NCBI GenBank assembly: GCA_030407315.1
Contig: JALQPE010002799.1
Coordinates: forward strand, 1 to 54,510
DNA length: 54,510 nt
From: Asparagopsis taxiformis
Taxonomy: Eukaryota; Rhodophyta; Florideophyceae; Bonnemaisoniales; Bonnemaisoniaceae
Direction of reading: 5' to 3'
In this document: one piece after another, positions 28,201 through 37,361 of the stretch
Position numbering within the stretch: the first letter of the stretch is position 1
How the letters are laid out: the number at the start of each line of letters is the position of its first letter
Notes under the pieces: model-generated
Databases searched by the model: none
Seen by the model: the letters and a program-made list of their open reading frames with translations, nothing else
Told to the model about the DNA's origin: nothing
Program-made: the position numbers and the translations under genes

Positions 28201-29280
28201 ACCATGTAAACTTAGTATGTCATCCGAGTCGGAAGCATCCAATTGTGTGTTATCACGCCACGCAAGGTCGAATATATGTGGTGCAGTAATGTCTGCTCGT
28301 GCATATTCGCTTGGTGGAACGATAAGTACAGGTGCTGATTGACTAGCTTTGTTTTGTTCGACCTTGCTTCTTCGTAGAATTGCAGAAGAGGCAACACGAG
28401 CTGCACTACGCTCTGCGTTTACAGGGAAGTATACGGTTTCCGAACGTAACCATGCGTTGAAGAACAGCCACGGTCTTACCTTCCGCATAATTGTCGAATA
28501 ATGGGGTAGACTTCGCTGAACGTGTTTGTTCGTGGAACCTTGTCTAGCGAAATCGAACAACACGCGATCTTCCTGAAGGTTTGCTGCGGTGCATTTCGTC
28601 GACCCTGTCAGTTTGGCGACAGCGTACAACGTTGTCCATTCTGTCATGTAATTGCGAGCTTTGTCTGGATTGGACGTGTTCATGATAAAGGGAGAAGAGA
28701 TTAGGAGCTTCGCTTCTGCCTCCTCCTGTAGAAACAGGTCGTTGTCATCCGAATCGGAGTCGTTTGTTGCGGTGACGTTCTCATGATGGTCGGAAGCAGC
28801 GGGATGGCACAGTTTAGGAACTGTCGCAGCAGAAGTGACGGGGTCTCTGCCGGAGGATAGTACAATATCATCGTCGCTAGGAGTAATACAAGCTTTTTGA
28901 ACTTCTGGAACAATTGTTCCAGAAGTATACTTGAGTATATTGTTCTGCTGCCCACTATTGGCGTACGTCAAAGGGAGGGTGGTATCCACAGAATTGCTCC
29001 CAGGTCTGAAGATATCCTGTGAAGACGAGGAAGGGAGGACTGGATCTGGATCTGGGGTCTGCGAATTGGTAGCTATGGGAGCATGGGGAGGGTTCGAAGT
29101 GCTACCATACTCTGTTGCCGGGCGAGGATGATGGGTTTCTGGTGTATTGCAGTCCATTTCCTGAACGGCAAAAGGATTTGAGACTGTTCTGGATGTCGAG
29201 CGTCTAGTCCGATTGCGGACAGGGGCTACATAGTTGAAACGGAGCCTCGGGCCATTCCTAGACTTTCTCGGTCTAGCCAT
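25231..29280 (-). CDS. Large DDE transposase (CACTA/Plavaka/KDZ-like)
   Basis: 1349 residues from the first true ATG at 29280. The frame is open further upstream to 29391 but only via TTG. The N-terminus is basic and AT-hook-like (ARPRKSRNGPR), followed by a Ser/Pro-rich disordered stretch. The catalytic region has an acidic strand YPFLLYCDDFNEAS (near residue 577), a small-loop segment ending DIIQG, a second acidic site DFIGFVSDYPA (near 663), a cysteine pair with spacing ADCPCHLC (near 680), and a late acidic/helical site FEATHQQMKRG (near 1033). This order (D, D, C-x2-C insertion, E) is that of the large RNase-H-fold transposases of the CACTA, Plavaka and Kyakuja-Dileera-Zisupton groups. 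I cannot choose between them by eye. The C-terminal 300 residues are Ser/Pro-rich and unassigned. The gene is uninterrupted and head-to-head with the ParB-like/dioxygenase gene at 30559. Confidence 0.75.
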   Translation of the reverse strand: MARPRKSRNGPRLRFNYVAPVRNRTRRSTSRTVSNPFAVQEMDCNTPETHHPRPATEYGSTSNPPHAPIATNSQTPDPDPVLPSSSSQDIFRPGSNSVDTTLPLTYANSGQQNNILKYTSGTIVPEVQKACITPSDDDIVLSSGRDPVTSAATVPKLCHPAASDHHENVTATNDSDSDDNDLFLQEEAEAKLLISSPFIMNTSNPDKARNYMTEWTTLYAVAKLTGSTKCTAANLQEDRVLFDFARQGSTNKHVQRSLPHYSTIMRKVRPWLFFNAWLRSETVYFPVNAERSAARVASSAILRRSKVEQNKASQSAPVLIVPPSEYARADITAPHIFDLAWRDNTQLDASDSDDILSLHGNVCKSKLGKFREYSLKGQNYTMRAEAVKDGFPVSAFGGSIVELHVTSGQHASSLDPTLSSLFQHESLSSSHESFKAITSSSWINSGATFHSRLSVSPHSYGSAFILQKESFREYARPGDHLTVLSPSPECNPTQNCGIQFFIGLVVSSPGPPGPSQKLLFLVNSEGHYKVVGGTRAINNVKLLKPGTSPSPFHPTHLRGVLSCGTTYYVYPFLLYCDDFNEASGKKGSAGGCYMLPMGLPLDCRRNSSAVRVIGVTGPGVSTNHILRHISRDIIQGCTSGFRDVDPDGNECLIFLDFIGFVSDYPACSHVLDVMGHNADCPCHLCFFVRGGKYGKNSQFGYDTRLHSSSDTHFRTSERTAAVQSSESSANILKYLGLRTVQNITDTPLHLIERLLHEARSKGLVPTGTPLGNDGLRIPVVPAILDPYRSTFVGIDHLLHGLAKDALDNAFSSLPNDGVRRLADRFMVDALRVLGLANQNRIYNFNAGETHTMGISDRFAVLLVAEHCFRSSLKFQSQTTRSSEGSGSRSLQASEEQRHLSLELVRLLSSISAATYFLPRKNIDGSEAVQRATGNSAHNGLRRLQQLSKEYATLVDDLLKTVPTRQRSTAVSKKRKMQTEGIVTNDNDHIEMENKTAGFRARKILDNKPNLHRLIEAFEHTVPLLGHARQVAELSFEATHQQMKRGLEHSGGADRQLDAMLAALGNYWKGSLHLALKSFSNSTPASVERQRSKRFLLRVLFGREHCKSMENLPASTLHDLCQEPLLEHLNRSSLPFFSSPYSYYSWTGVPSSLPQQDFSCGQNSDAVMLRGKPCKGARLSSAHPACAASPSAASRDFSKPQEIASGCVVQACYSASPSSRILQKTCSPSFWAVTTVFDLTIDGNIASPGNVCIHESHQENLSPPHAIVLPVIKQKSSPTTFAPNTDSGSWFLPLTSGVRKVGLLHNCSPSLCSVEQGTSNGGITHGGPSFMDGGSFSIFAREDGYPPRTA

Positions 29281-29583
29281 ATCTCGATAACCTGGATTGA
29301 GGTAGCACCTAGGTGCAAACAGCTGTTTGGAAGGGAGGGAAACGCTGTACGCCTCTATATTATGAGGATACAAATCTCTATAGTCTATCAATCTGTAGAA
29401 GAACGAAATTGGAAGGGGAGATCTCAGAGCTGACCGTTACAGTCGTTGCAGAGAACATGTTCTCTATTTCCATGGAAGCCAGGAAATAGTGCAAAGTACT
29501 GATGAGTATACATGAAGACTGAAAACTTCAAAGAATGACATAGTTTTTACCAGAATCGTAATTCATCCTATAGTGTTTACTTA

Positions 29584-29647
29584 GCAAGAAACACTGTCAA
29601 GTAGTGAAGGAGATGCCTCTCCTTCACTACTCGACAGTGTTTCTTGC
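29584..29647. repeat. 64-nt palindrome between divergent genes
   Basis: Two 30-nt arms (GCAAGAAACACTGTC.. and complement) with one mismatch around TGCC. It lies 300 bp from the transposase start. Confidence 0.92.
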
Positions 29648-29716
29648 AGCTTCGCAACTGCAGACAGAGCACTCAGTGCAAACACTATACTCCATGGAGT
29701 GGCACGGAGAAGTTCC

Positions 29717-30110
29717 AGACTAGTCTAAAATTTGGTAATTTTTTGGGCTCAAAAATTACCAAATTTTATGCCCCACTCGTAGTGACCGTATGGCTCGTAC
29801 ACCGCCCTGCTTTGTGCTCCCGTCCATATTCCATGAAACACTCACCACCATCGGTCAGCACCACGTGGGCAGCACCTTCTATAGTTCCTTTCAAATACGT
29901 TTCTGGACTGCTGGTGCACAACAGTCTCAATGTACTACGACGAACACCGTCGGAATATTCAGAAACATACATCATTAAAGCATCGAATGCGACGACTAGA
30001 CGAAATGTGGAGCAGGAGCGGTTGTCCAAATCTGGTGCAGACGGTCGCCAGACTAGTCTAAAATTTAATTTTTGAGCCCAAAAAAAAAAATTTCCAAATT
30101 TCACGCCCCT
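29717..30110 (+). mobile_element. Hairpin-ended MITE-like element, copy A
   Basis: Begins with the palindrome AGACTAGTCT and an 18-bp-arm hairpin (TAAAATTTGGTAATTTTT, loop TGGGCTC, complement at 29751-29768). It ends with a second AGACTAGTCT (30050) and an imperfect TTTTTGAGCCCAAAAA hairpin. Internal sequence from GCCCCACTCGTAGTGACCG matches copy B (34350-34880) in inverted orientation. No coding capacity. Confidence 0.82.
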
Positions 30111-30558
30111 TCTTGTACTCTCTTCACGACTGTTCATTGGGTACTGATTGATTTGAACGCAACCGGTGAGTCTTTTGGCGCGTGGGCGCGAATTTATTCG
30201 CACCCCTTCAGTTAACCTTCCAAACGTTACGTCTACACGATTTCCTGTCACTCTCCTCTGCTACTCATCTACTACTCCTTGTAGTACTCCAGCACCTCAA
30301 AGGCAATTCAGATCGTGCATCTCCCTGCTTCAGCCCAACTCCCCCTGCTTTCCAAGCTTCGCTCTTCGCATCTCTCTCTGCTTCTCCCGCTTTGCATCCA
30401 TCTGTCTCCCCACAGTGACAGTGTCCCATCCCTCTCTCTCTCTCTCAATCCTTGCTCTCCCGTGCCCTCTCTTTCTCTTCACTCCCTGCCCTTTTCGTGC
30501 CCACTTCACCTCTATACACCGTTCAGAGTTCAAGAGCTTGTTTATCCCACCCACAAAC

Positions 30559-32122
30559 ATGTTTCATCGTCAACGCTCTCGTCTCGCAGCTGCATCTTCC
30601 CGCGCTCCAGCTCGGGAGCTGACAGTCCCCGCGATGCCCCGGGCTGGTAGCACGCTTGCGAACTACGAGTTCCGGCAGATGACACTTCCGATTGCGGACA
30701 TTCATGTCACGGAAGAAACATCGCGCGAGGTTGATGAGTCGCATGTAGATGTGTTGTTTCAGAAGATGGTTCTTGAAGGCTTTCAGACCTCTTCCGTGGG
30801 CTCCGTGACTGTCGTTGGTCTAGCCCACGAGTCCGACGAAACACGCTTCTACATCGCGGATGGTCTCCATCGTCGTGGCGCTCTTGTCCGAGCCAAAGCG
30901 GAAGGAGTTGAACGTCTGGCTTCTATTGTGGACAGCGTTCCTGTTCAGGAAGCGTTCAGGCCAGATGGACAAGCCATGACGATGGAAGACGTGCTCTACC
31001 TGAGTCAGCGGCTGAACGAACTGGTGCACACGGTTTTACCGACCACCATCCGCGACCGTATTCATGCTATCATCAGCATATACAACTGCAACTTGAAGTA
31101 CGCGAAGGAAGGGGAAAGGAAACTCTCCAGTATGACAGCTTCGCAGCTGTGCAACTGGTTCTTCCAGCGTCACTTCAGTGGCATACTCAGGAAGAGTACG
31201 GTGACGTCTATCGTCAATGTGGCTCTGAACATGAGACGTTCACCACGCACGTACGAGGCGTACAAGATGGCCTCTGGTAGGAAGGAAAATGAGGTTGGAA
31301 TCAGCCTTCTAGTGCTGAAGGACACCGCGTTCACAAAGGCTGAGGACCGTGCCAGTGAGCTGATGGTTAGGTGCATTCACTACCGCTCTGTGAAATTGCT
31401 CCAGTCCTTTGGTCGCATCCCAGGTCCCCAGCTCAGGGTGTATCTCAATTACATCAGAGATTTCTACCTGGTAATCCGTGAAGTCGCACCCAAGGTTGGG
31501 ATGACTACGGACGAGCTGGCAGACCTAGAGGACCTCGAACCGGATGGAACGGACATGATCCCGACCTGGAAATCCGTGTTCAAGCGCATGGTTCAATATG
31601 AAGAAGAACCTGTGCCAAAACAGGAGAAGAACCACGAGCGTCGCCGAGAAGATTTCCGAACCGTCATCCTGCAACGTTTCAACATTGCACCGGATCGTGA
31701 GACTCCGCCCCCTCCTCCCGGAGCATCTGGCGATGCAGTGCTTGCCACTGCGGCCAGTCAAGGCGCAAAAGATGTGGGGAACGAGAGCGAGAAAGCGGCA
31801 GAGAGCGTTCCTGCTCCTGCCCCTGTGGCATCAGCCACTCCTCCGAAGTCACCATCACAGGTGACTCGGCAGGCTCGCTCTCCGACCCAATTCGGGGAGA
31901 ATATCATGGAACCTCTCCCCGTTCCCCTTCCCTCACAACCCCTTCCTGAGGACGAAATCAATCCGATGGACATTTCTCCTCCTGACTCCCAAGCCAAGCC
32001 GGACTTAACAGCCCGCGCCCCTTCCCCCTCGAAGCCCAACTCTCCTCCCCCTTCCCCCTCCAAACCGAACTCTCCTCCCCCTTCCCCCTCACAACCCGAC
32101 TCACCCCCCCCCCCGCTCCCCC
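30559..32122 (+). pseudogene. ParB/Srx-like domain of the fused ParB-dioxygenase gene, cassette copy 2
   Basis: Starts at ATG 30559 (MFHRQRSR; the frame upstream is open only from a GTG). The ParB/Srx-like domain follows: LPIADIHVTEE, DESHVDVLFQKM, a strand region SVGSVTVVG, and the signature YIADGLHRRGA near residue 99. A helical region comes next (about 200-420) and then a Pro/Ser/Lys linker with repeats of the SPSKPNSPPP type. At a run of eleven C residues (32104-32114) this frame leads to a stop at 32203-32205. The next frame continues the same kind of linker and the dioxygenase, so the run length is probably one base off. Compared with copy 1 the N-terminal extension and Gly/Ser repeat are absent. 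Divergent from the transposase; probably co-regulated with it. Confidence 0.78.
32104..32114 (+). other. Eleven-C homopolymer at the frame switch
   Basis: A (C)11 run inside the proline-rich linker exactly where the ParB-like frame must pass into the dioxygenase frame. It could be a slippage mutation, an assembly error or a site of polymerase slippage. Confidence 0.85.
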
Positions 32123-34096
32123 ATGGCCGTCTCCCCACCCACGTCTGCTCCTGTTCCCGACTCTGCTATCGCCACGGAACAGCAGAACCCCGAAACCTCG
32201 GTTGAAGCTTCTCAACCGCAGGGGGGTGGTGGGGGGACAGTAGTTTCACGCTCTGTGCGCATTCCGCCCGATGAAACTACGCCACGCCCCTTTCCCTGCT
32301 CGCTTGGATCACACTGTCGCTTCCCCGGCTATGCCGCTGTGCACAAATGCACAGCGTGCAACATTCAGCCAGTACACAACCTGTGCGACTATCCTCGAGT
32401 ATATCACCTCATCCCCATCAAGTACCTCAACAACGGTGAGCGAGACATGGTGTTCGTCTGCTCCCGTGAGTGCTACGATGGCCGTCAACCGGATGACCCC
32501 CCTTCTTGGACCCCTCCTGCAGGGGTCACGTTACAAGAAGCGTGGGAAGGTGATGCGTACAATCCTTTCGAAAAGGACGCGTCCTCTACCGAGTCTGCTG
32601 AAGAAAAGGATAAGCAGACCGGTGAGGCTCCGCGGAGTACGATGGGAGGGAAGGCGCCCATATCCCGGGAACCAGCCAAGAAAACTGCCTCTGGAACACC
32701 GCGGCGGGGAGAAAAGAGGAGGAGAGAGCCGACCACTCCTCCTCCGACTCAGATGACTCGGTCCAAGACCAGAAGTGCCGCTATCGCAGAGCAACTCATC
32801 GCTCTCGGTAGCCCGTCTTCTCCCCCTGTCTCCCTTCCGCTTCCTGCACAGCCACCCTCATCTGGCGAAAAGGAGCGTAAAGGTGAGATAGAAGACGGCG
32901 AAACCCCTACAAAGACGAAGGTGACTTCCAAGGGGTTTCGGGTACACAGGTATGAGGACGAGCAGCCACCGCCACCTTCCTTTCTCACGGAGCAGACCAC
33001 GCTTGCCCAAGCTGCTACGTTCGTGCGTTCAATTTCGGGTCTGCTCCATCCTGAACACCGCTCTGGGTTTATCATGACGAGTGGGGAGGTGGAGGAGATC
33101 AGGGAGGATATCAACTCCGCGGCTGGTGGTACATCCGAGGAGAGGATTGTTTATTGGGAGCGGGCAAGGGCTAGTATTGATTTCGATGGATACATCGTCC
33201 TCGAAGACATACTAGGAGCTTCCGATGTACGGTCTGCAATCCACGAACTGCTCTCTGGGTTTGCCCAAAAGTTCGATGACAATGTGGAAGGGGCGTGGGG
33301 CACGATTCTGAACTCCGGTTCAGCTGCCCAGGATGCCCGGGGTGGCGCGTCTCGCCAGCGGTACATGACCCCCCGCTCGGCTGTCATTGAAGACCTCGAC
33401 GGGGAGCAATCCATGTCGCTGGCTCATGACAAGGTTTCCGTGAATGTCATCCTCGCAATTATAGCGGAAATGTTGCACTTGGAGGATTCCGTTTCATCTT
33501 TGAACGGATTCAAGAAAGGCTCCAAGCTGCGCTTTGGGAGGACAGGACTTCGGATGCTCCTGACGGGTTCCAACTGTACTCGTTAGATCCCGCATCTCGA
33601 CTTCACGTACCCAGGACCGCCACGCGAGGAACCGAACCGCTATTGTGGGACCCCTGCACCAGACCCAGACTATTCTTTCATAGCTACTGGTGCAGTTGGG
33701 TCCCCAATTCTGGTACGACCGCGGAGTCATGCCTTCCTCAACGCCCCTCGTGATGCCTTCCTGGCCATCTGGCCCCATCTCCATCCAAAATTGGTTTGGA
33801 TTCCACCCTTCTCTGTTCTCGTGACTCGTGGTGACGTAGAGCACGCTGGTGCGGGATGGCAGGATTACGACTTCGTGAAGGACAAAATTTCTAAGACTGG
33901 AGTACAATACGGTCATCACATTCGACTTCATAGCATGGCTGTACGTGATTCTTCCGAGCTAGTCAATGATCTCGTCTACGCACCGGTGCAGAGTGACGAC
34001 CCCAATCGTCTGCCGAAACCTTACGAGTTCGCACACGACTTTGAGTCGGACGATGAGGTACCGGATAGTAGTGAAGATTACATAACAGTTGAGTAG
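32123..34096 (+). pseudogene. Zinc cluster plus 2-oxoglutarate/Fe(II) dioxygenase, cassette copy 2 (one in-frame TAG)
   Basis: Open frame 32123-33586, then TAG, then the same frame continues to 34096. N-terminal part: a cysteine/histidine-rich cluster (CSLGSHC, KCTAC, HNLC, VCSREC; about 32295-32480) resembling a treble-clef or PHD-like zinc module. A long Pro/Lys-rich linker follows. The dioxygenase starts near ERARASIDFDGYIVLED (33155-33200). The active site begins IPHLDFTYPG immediately after the TAG: H and D at about 33593-33601 are iron ligands. PPFSVLVTRGDVEHAGAG (33806-33860) gives the distal His, and HHIRLHSMA the likely Arg. An acidic tail closes the protein. Copy 1 has CPRQVPHND where this copy has CTR-stop-IPHLD, so the TAG most simply replaces a glutamine codon. 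Family members oxidise nucleic-acid bases, proteins or lipids; DNA-base oxidation is inferred only from the linked methyltransferase. Confidence 0.75.
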
Positions 34097-34349
34097 GTAG
34101 GATTTCACCTATAGGTTGCTCTCAACTAAAGTTTCTATTGTTTTCTTAATGTTCCTCCATTCACCTGTAGCATAGTATACTATATACTAACAGTATACTC
34201 TTCCCCATTGCTTACTGACAACTTGTGACATTCTGTGATCTACGATATTGTTTTCCTCTCAACCCAGACTAACGAGTGCGTATCCATGAGCTAAGAGCGC
34301 TCCCGACCTCAGCAGTACCTCTACTTTGTCTTTTCCAGCTGCTATTCAG
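34097..34349. other. 3' flank of ParB-dioxygenase copy 2
   Basis: AT-rich, no feature beyond a short GTATACTATATACTAACAG stretch. Confidence 0.4.
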
Positions 34350-34880
34350 GTCCTAAAATTTGGTAATTTTTGAGCCCAAAAAATTACCAAATTTTAGACC
34401 CGTCCGGCGCCCACCTGTTCCAGATTTGGACAACCGCTCCTGCCCCATGCTACGTCAAGTTCATGCATTCCATGCTTTACTGATGTTTCTAAACATTCCA
34501 AATGCTACGCTTCTTCGCTGGATGGTTGTTGACGAACATTGACGGCGCATTGCAGCTCTGTTCAAAACCGAACCGGTATTACCATGACGTGCATCTATGT
34601 CCGTCTACTTCTCTCCTCATACAATCTTGAACATCTAGTCATCGTGATGCATCCAAACAGTTGTGCACCAATAGTCGATAAACATAATTGCACCGAACTA
34701 TAGAAGGTGCTGCCCACGTGGTGCTTACTCGTGGTGGTGAGTGTTCCATGGCATAAGGTCGCTGGTACAAAGTAGGACGGAGTACGAGCCATACGGTCAC
34801 TACGAGTGGGGCATAAAATTTGGTAATTTTTTGGGCTCAAAAATTACCAAATTCTAGACTAGTCTGGCGACCGTCTGTAG
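34350..34880 (-). mobile_element. Hairpin-ended MITE-like element, copy B
   Basis: Begins with a hairpin of CTAAAATTTGGTAATTTTT around GAGCCCA (34353-34392). It ends with TAAAATTTGGTAATTTTTTG.. and AGACTAGTCT (34815-34862). Internal sequence (GCACCACGTGGGCAGCACCT on the minus strand) matches copy A, inverted. The two copies bracket the ParB-dioxygenase gene. Confidence 0.82.
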
Positions 34881-35233
34881 CTAATGGGGCTTGAATTTAG
34901 GTGCAGTGTCTCTGTATTATTAGTGAAGCTGGCTCAAGGTTGTGGAGATTTTGTTTAATGCACTGTCATGATACAGAATGCGCCCAAGCTGCATACCCGT
35001 TCAAAACATTGCACCCCTTCACCAATCTTCAACAACAAAACTCCAAACTCTTTCATCATCCCGCAACCCCTCGTCAGAAATCGGGGCTTCCATAAATTCC
35101 AATTTCAAATTTTGCGGGCGCGCGGAAAAATCTCCTTGCCGTCCTGTCAGGCACATGTGCCGGATTTCATTGCAATCTTCTCTACCAATCTATCGCATTC
35201 TCTCTTCTCCCTCGTTCCCGAGCATCCCCTGAA
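34881..35233 (+). promoter_or_regulatory. Upstream region of methyltransferase copy 2
   Basis: About 350 bp with no recognised gene, ending with pyrimidine-rich sequence (CTCTCTTCTCCCTCG) before the ATG. Likely promoter and leader by position only. Confidence 0.35.
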
Positions 35234-37361
35234 ATGGCGCAGCCACAACCCCGGCACGGGCTTGTCGAAACGTACAGCGAAGATGGGCCGATGCATCCAT
35301 CTGACAAGTACGGAAACGGAACCATTCTATGGGTTGATCCCGCTCGCGTTGTTTCAATTCCTGCTATCGCAGGGGCTAGCACCCCAGCCTCCGATGTCAC
35401 ATCCGTAGTGCATCTGGATTTCGAACGTCTCTATCTGTACGGTAGCATTGCGGACAATGGTGACGTAACCTTGGTGGGAGGCATGGACGTGTGCGAGGAG
35501 GTGTGGTCGCGCCCCCGACGGAACACATCGAGATATTTACTTCGCATGAGCTACGAATCTATTACTACCAAACCACATACGCTTGACTCTATTCTCTTTC
35601 ATCTCCTGGAGAGGGAAAGGATTATTCCGTTCTACGAAAGTGTAGCAATAGTCGCTCACATGCGAGACTGTTGGCATGAAGCTGAGAAGAAAGAGGATCA
35701 TGTGCCCCTTGCAGAACGTTCGCTCACAGCGTTTCGAAGGGCTGTGAGCAGTATGTACAAGTTTGACCTGCCAGCGAATGCTTCAATCGTTCTGGATAAA
35801 TGGTTCTCGTATGCCTACCATCGTCACACCTTTAACATTGTGCAAGCAGTCCGAAACTTCACCATTTCTGCTGGTGAAGATGGCAGTGTAGATATAGACA
35901 CACGGGTATGGGATCTATTCCTCACGAGCTGTGGGTTGCTGGAGTTATCCGTATCCTTCTTTATTCCCGTGTTTGTCCATGAGCGTGATGAGCAATCAGC
36001 AGAGGATCCACTCAAAAACTCTCAGAGTCCTGGACCACCACTTCCAGTTCAGAAAGAGTTCTACACCGAGCATAACTTCTCCCAGTCCGCGATTGGTCGA
36101 GATGCCTTCTCAAGACAATCACTAGCATGCCAATTCTTCGTTTCACAGACCCAGGAGCGCGCTTCGCATCAAGATAGCTGGACAACTCCGAGACTTACCA
36201 CAACTTTCGAGAGGGTTGTATTTCTCATGGCATTGATACAAATGGACCGAGACTGGAAGTTGCAGGCAGAATCCCGGCCACGCTCACGTACAAGAACGAG
36301 GTCTTCGAATAGACCCACGCCGCTTCTCAAGAAGGATAGTCCGTGGACTGCCCAGCGTCTTGGATATGGTATTCATGTGATTCTGAAGTCATGGGATGTA
36401 TTGGCAAAGTCGCTAGGGGCTACCAATACCGAGGAGCTCTTGCAACCGTACCTTCTGTACGACCAGAGAGTATTCACGTACCACGTCCTGGACTCGGAAA
36501 ATAGGGGCTTCGCACCGCTTCGAGAGCTGAAGACTTTGTTGCACGGCAGAGGAGCTGTTCGAAGAGTGCAGCACTCGGCAAGCATCTCGAGTGCGGCTGT
36601 CCATCGTACGCCGCTGCAAGATGCTCAGATGCGCCTCTGCGCAACGTCCTTCTGGGAGCACATAATGACGATCTGTCGGCACAAAGAATTGTTCGACCAA
36701 ACCGTTTCTTCACCGCGAGCAATACCTTTCCTACAGGGCTTCCAGGCGTCGACTGGTTCCCCGGATGCTGGGAGGTTTACGACTATTCGGGCTCTGGGTA
36801 TGGTTGAAAGGCAACTCACGGCATTCAGCCTCACAGAAGAGCCACAATCAACGCCCGACCCTAATGAGGAGCTGTTCGGAGACACTGAGAGAACAGCTTC
36901 TCCAGTACGGGATTCTCCGCCCGGCGGGAACGGAACGAGCCCGAATGCTAGACGCAGACGACTAGATGAAAGCCCTTCTGGTGCAGGAAGCTCGAGCAGG
37001 AATAGCGGTAACAGCGGTACCGCCGAAGCGGCCAGAGCTGATATAAAATCCATGCGTGCAGAAGATGAAGTGTTGATTCCTCCAGAAATGGACAACATGA
37101 AAGGATCTGTCCTGCATACTTTCAACTGCAGCTTCAGAGACCTTTTGAAGAACTATGACGCTGTTGACAATCCTCGAAAGCCGCAAATCCGGGAAGGTGC
37201 TCAGTTGGTACTCACTGACCCGCCGTACAATACTAGGCGTATGTCTGGCAGAAGAAACTCTGGTTACGATGTCCTCCGTCAGGAAGAAATCGAAGACACG
37301 GTAGCTGAAATTTCCAAGGTGACGCGCAAGGGTGGTCATGTTCTCATATTCACATCTGCTG
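35234..37361 (+). pseudogene. Beta-class DNA methyltransferase, cassette copy 2, truncated by the gypsy element
   Basis: ATG in good context (CTGAAATGGCG) begins a frame of about 710 intact residues: a helical N-terminal region, a Ser/Pro/Arg linker and motif IV QLVLTDPPYNTRR followed by GGHVLIFTSAVW. Gypsy LTR sequence begins at 37362, so motif I and any SET domain present in copy 1 are missing. The codons that follow (about 45) are LTR sequence. Related to copy 1 in the region around EELLQPYLLYD and around the catalytic motif. The surviving part is uninterrupted, so the insertion may be the only lesion. N6-adenine or N4-cytosine specificity cannot be told from DPPY alone. Confidence 0.83.

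Larger units (their letters stand above)
29281..30558. promoter_or_regulatory. Divergent intergenic region between transposase and ParB-like/dioxygenase genes
   Basis: 1.28 kb between two divergent starts. It holds a 30-bp-arm palindrome (29584-29647) and a hairpin-ended MITE-like element (29717-30110). A C/T-rich stretch (about 30240-30550, many CTCTCT and TCCC runs) lies immediately before the ATG at 30559 and could be a pyrimidine-rich promoter or leader. No TATA box I would defend. Confidence 0.5.

Noticed and set aside
33584..33586. UAG reassigned to glutamine in this organism
   Set aside because: TAG also ends frames normally here (for example the dioxygenase at 34094-34096), and other breaks are TGA, TAA and frame slips, so a genetic-code change is not supported.
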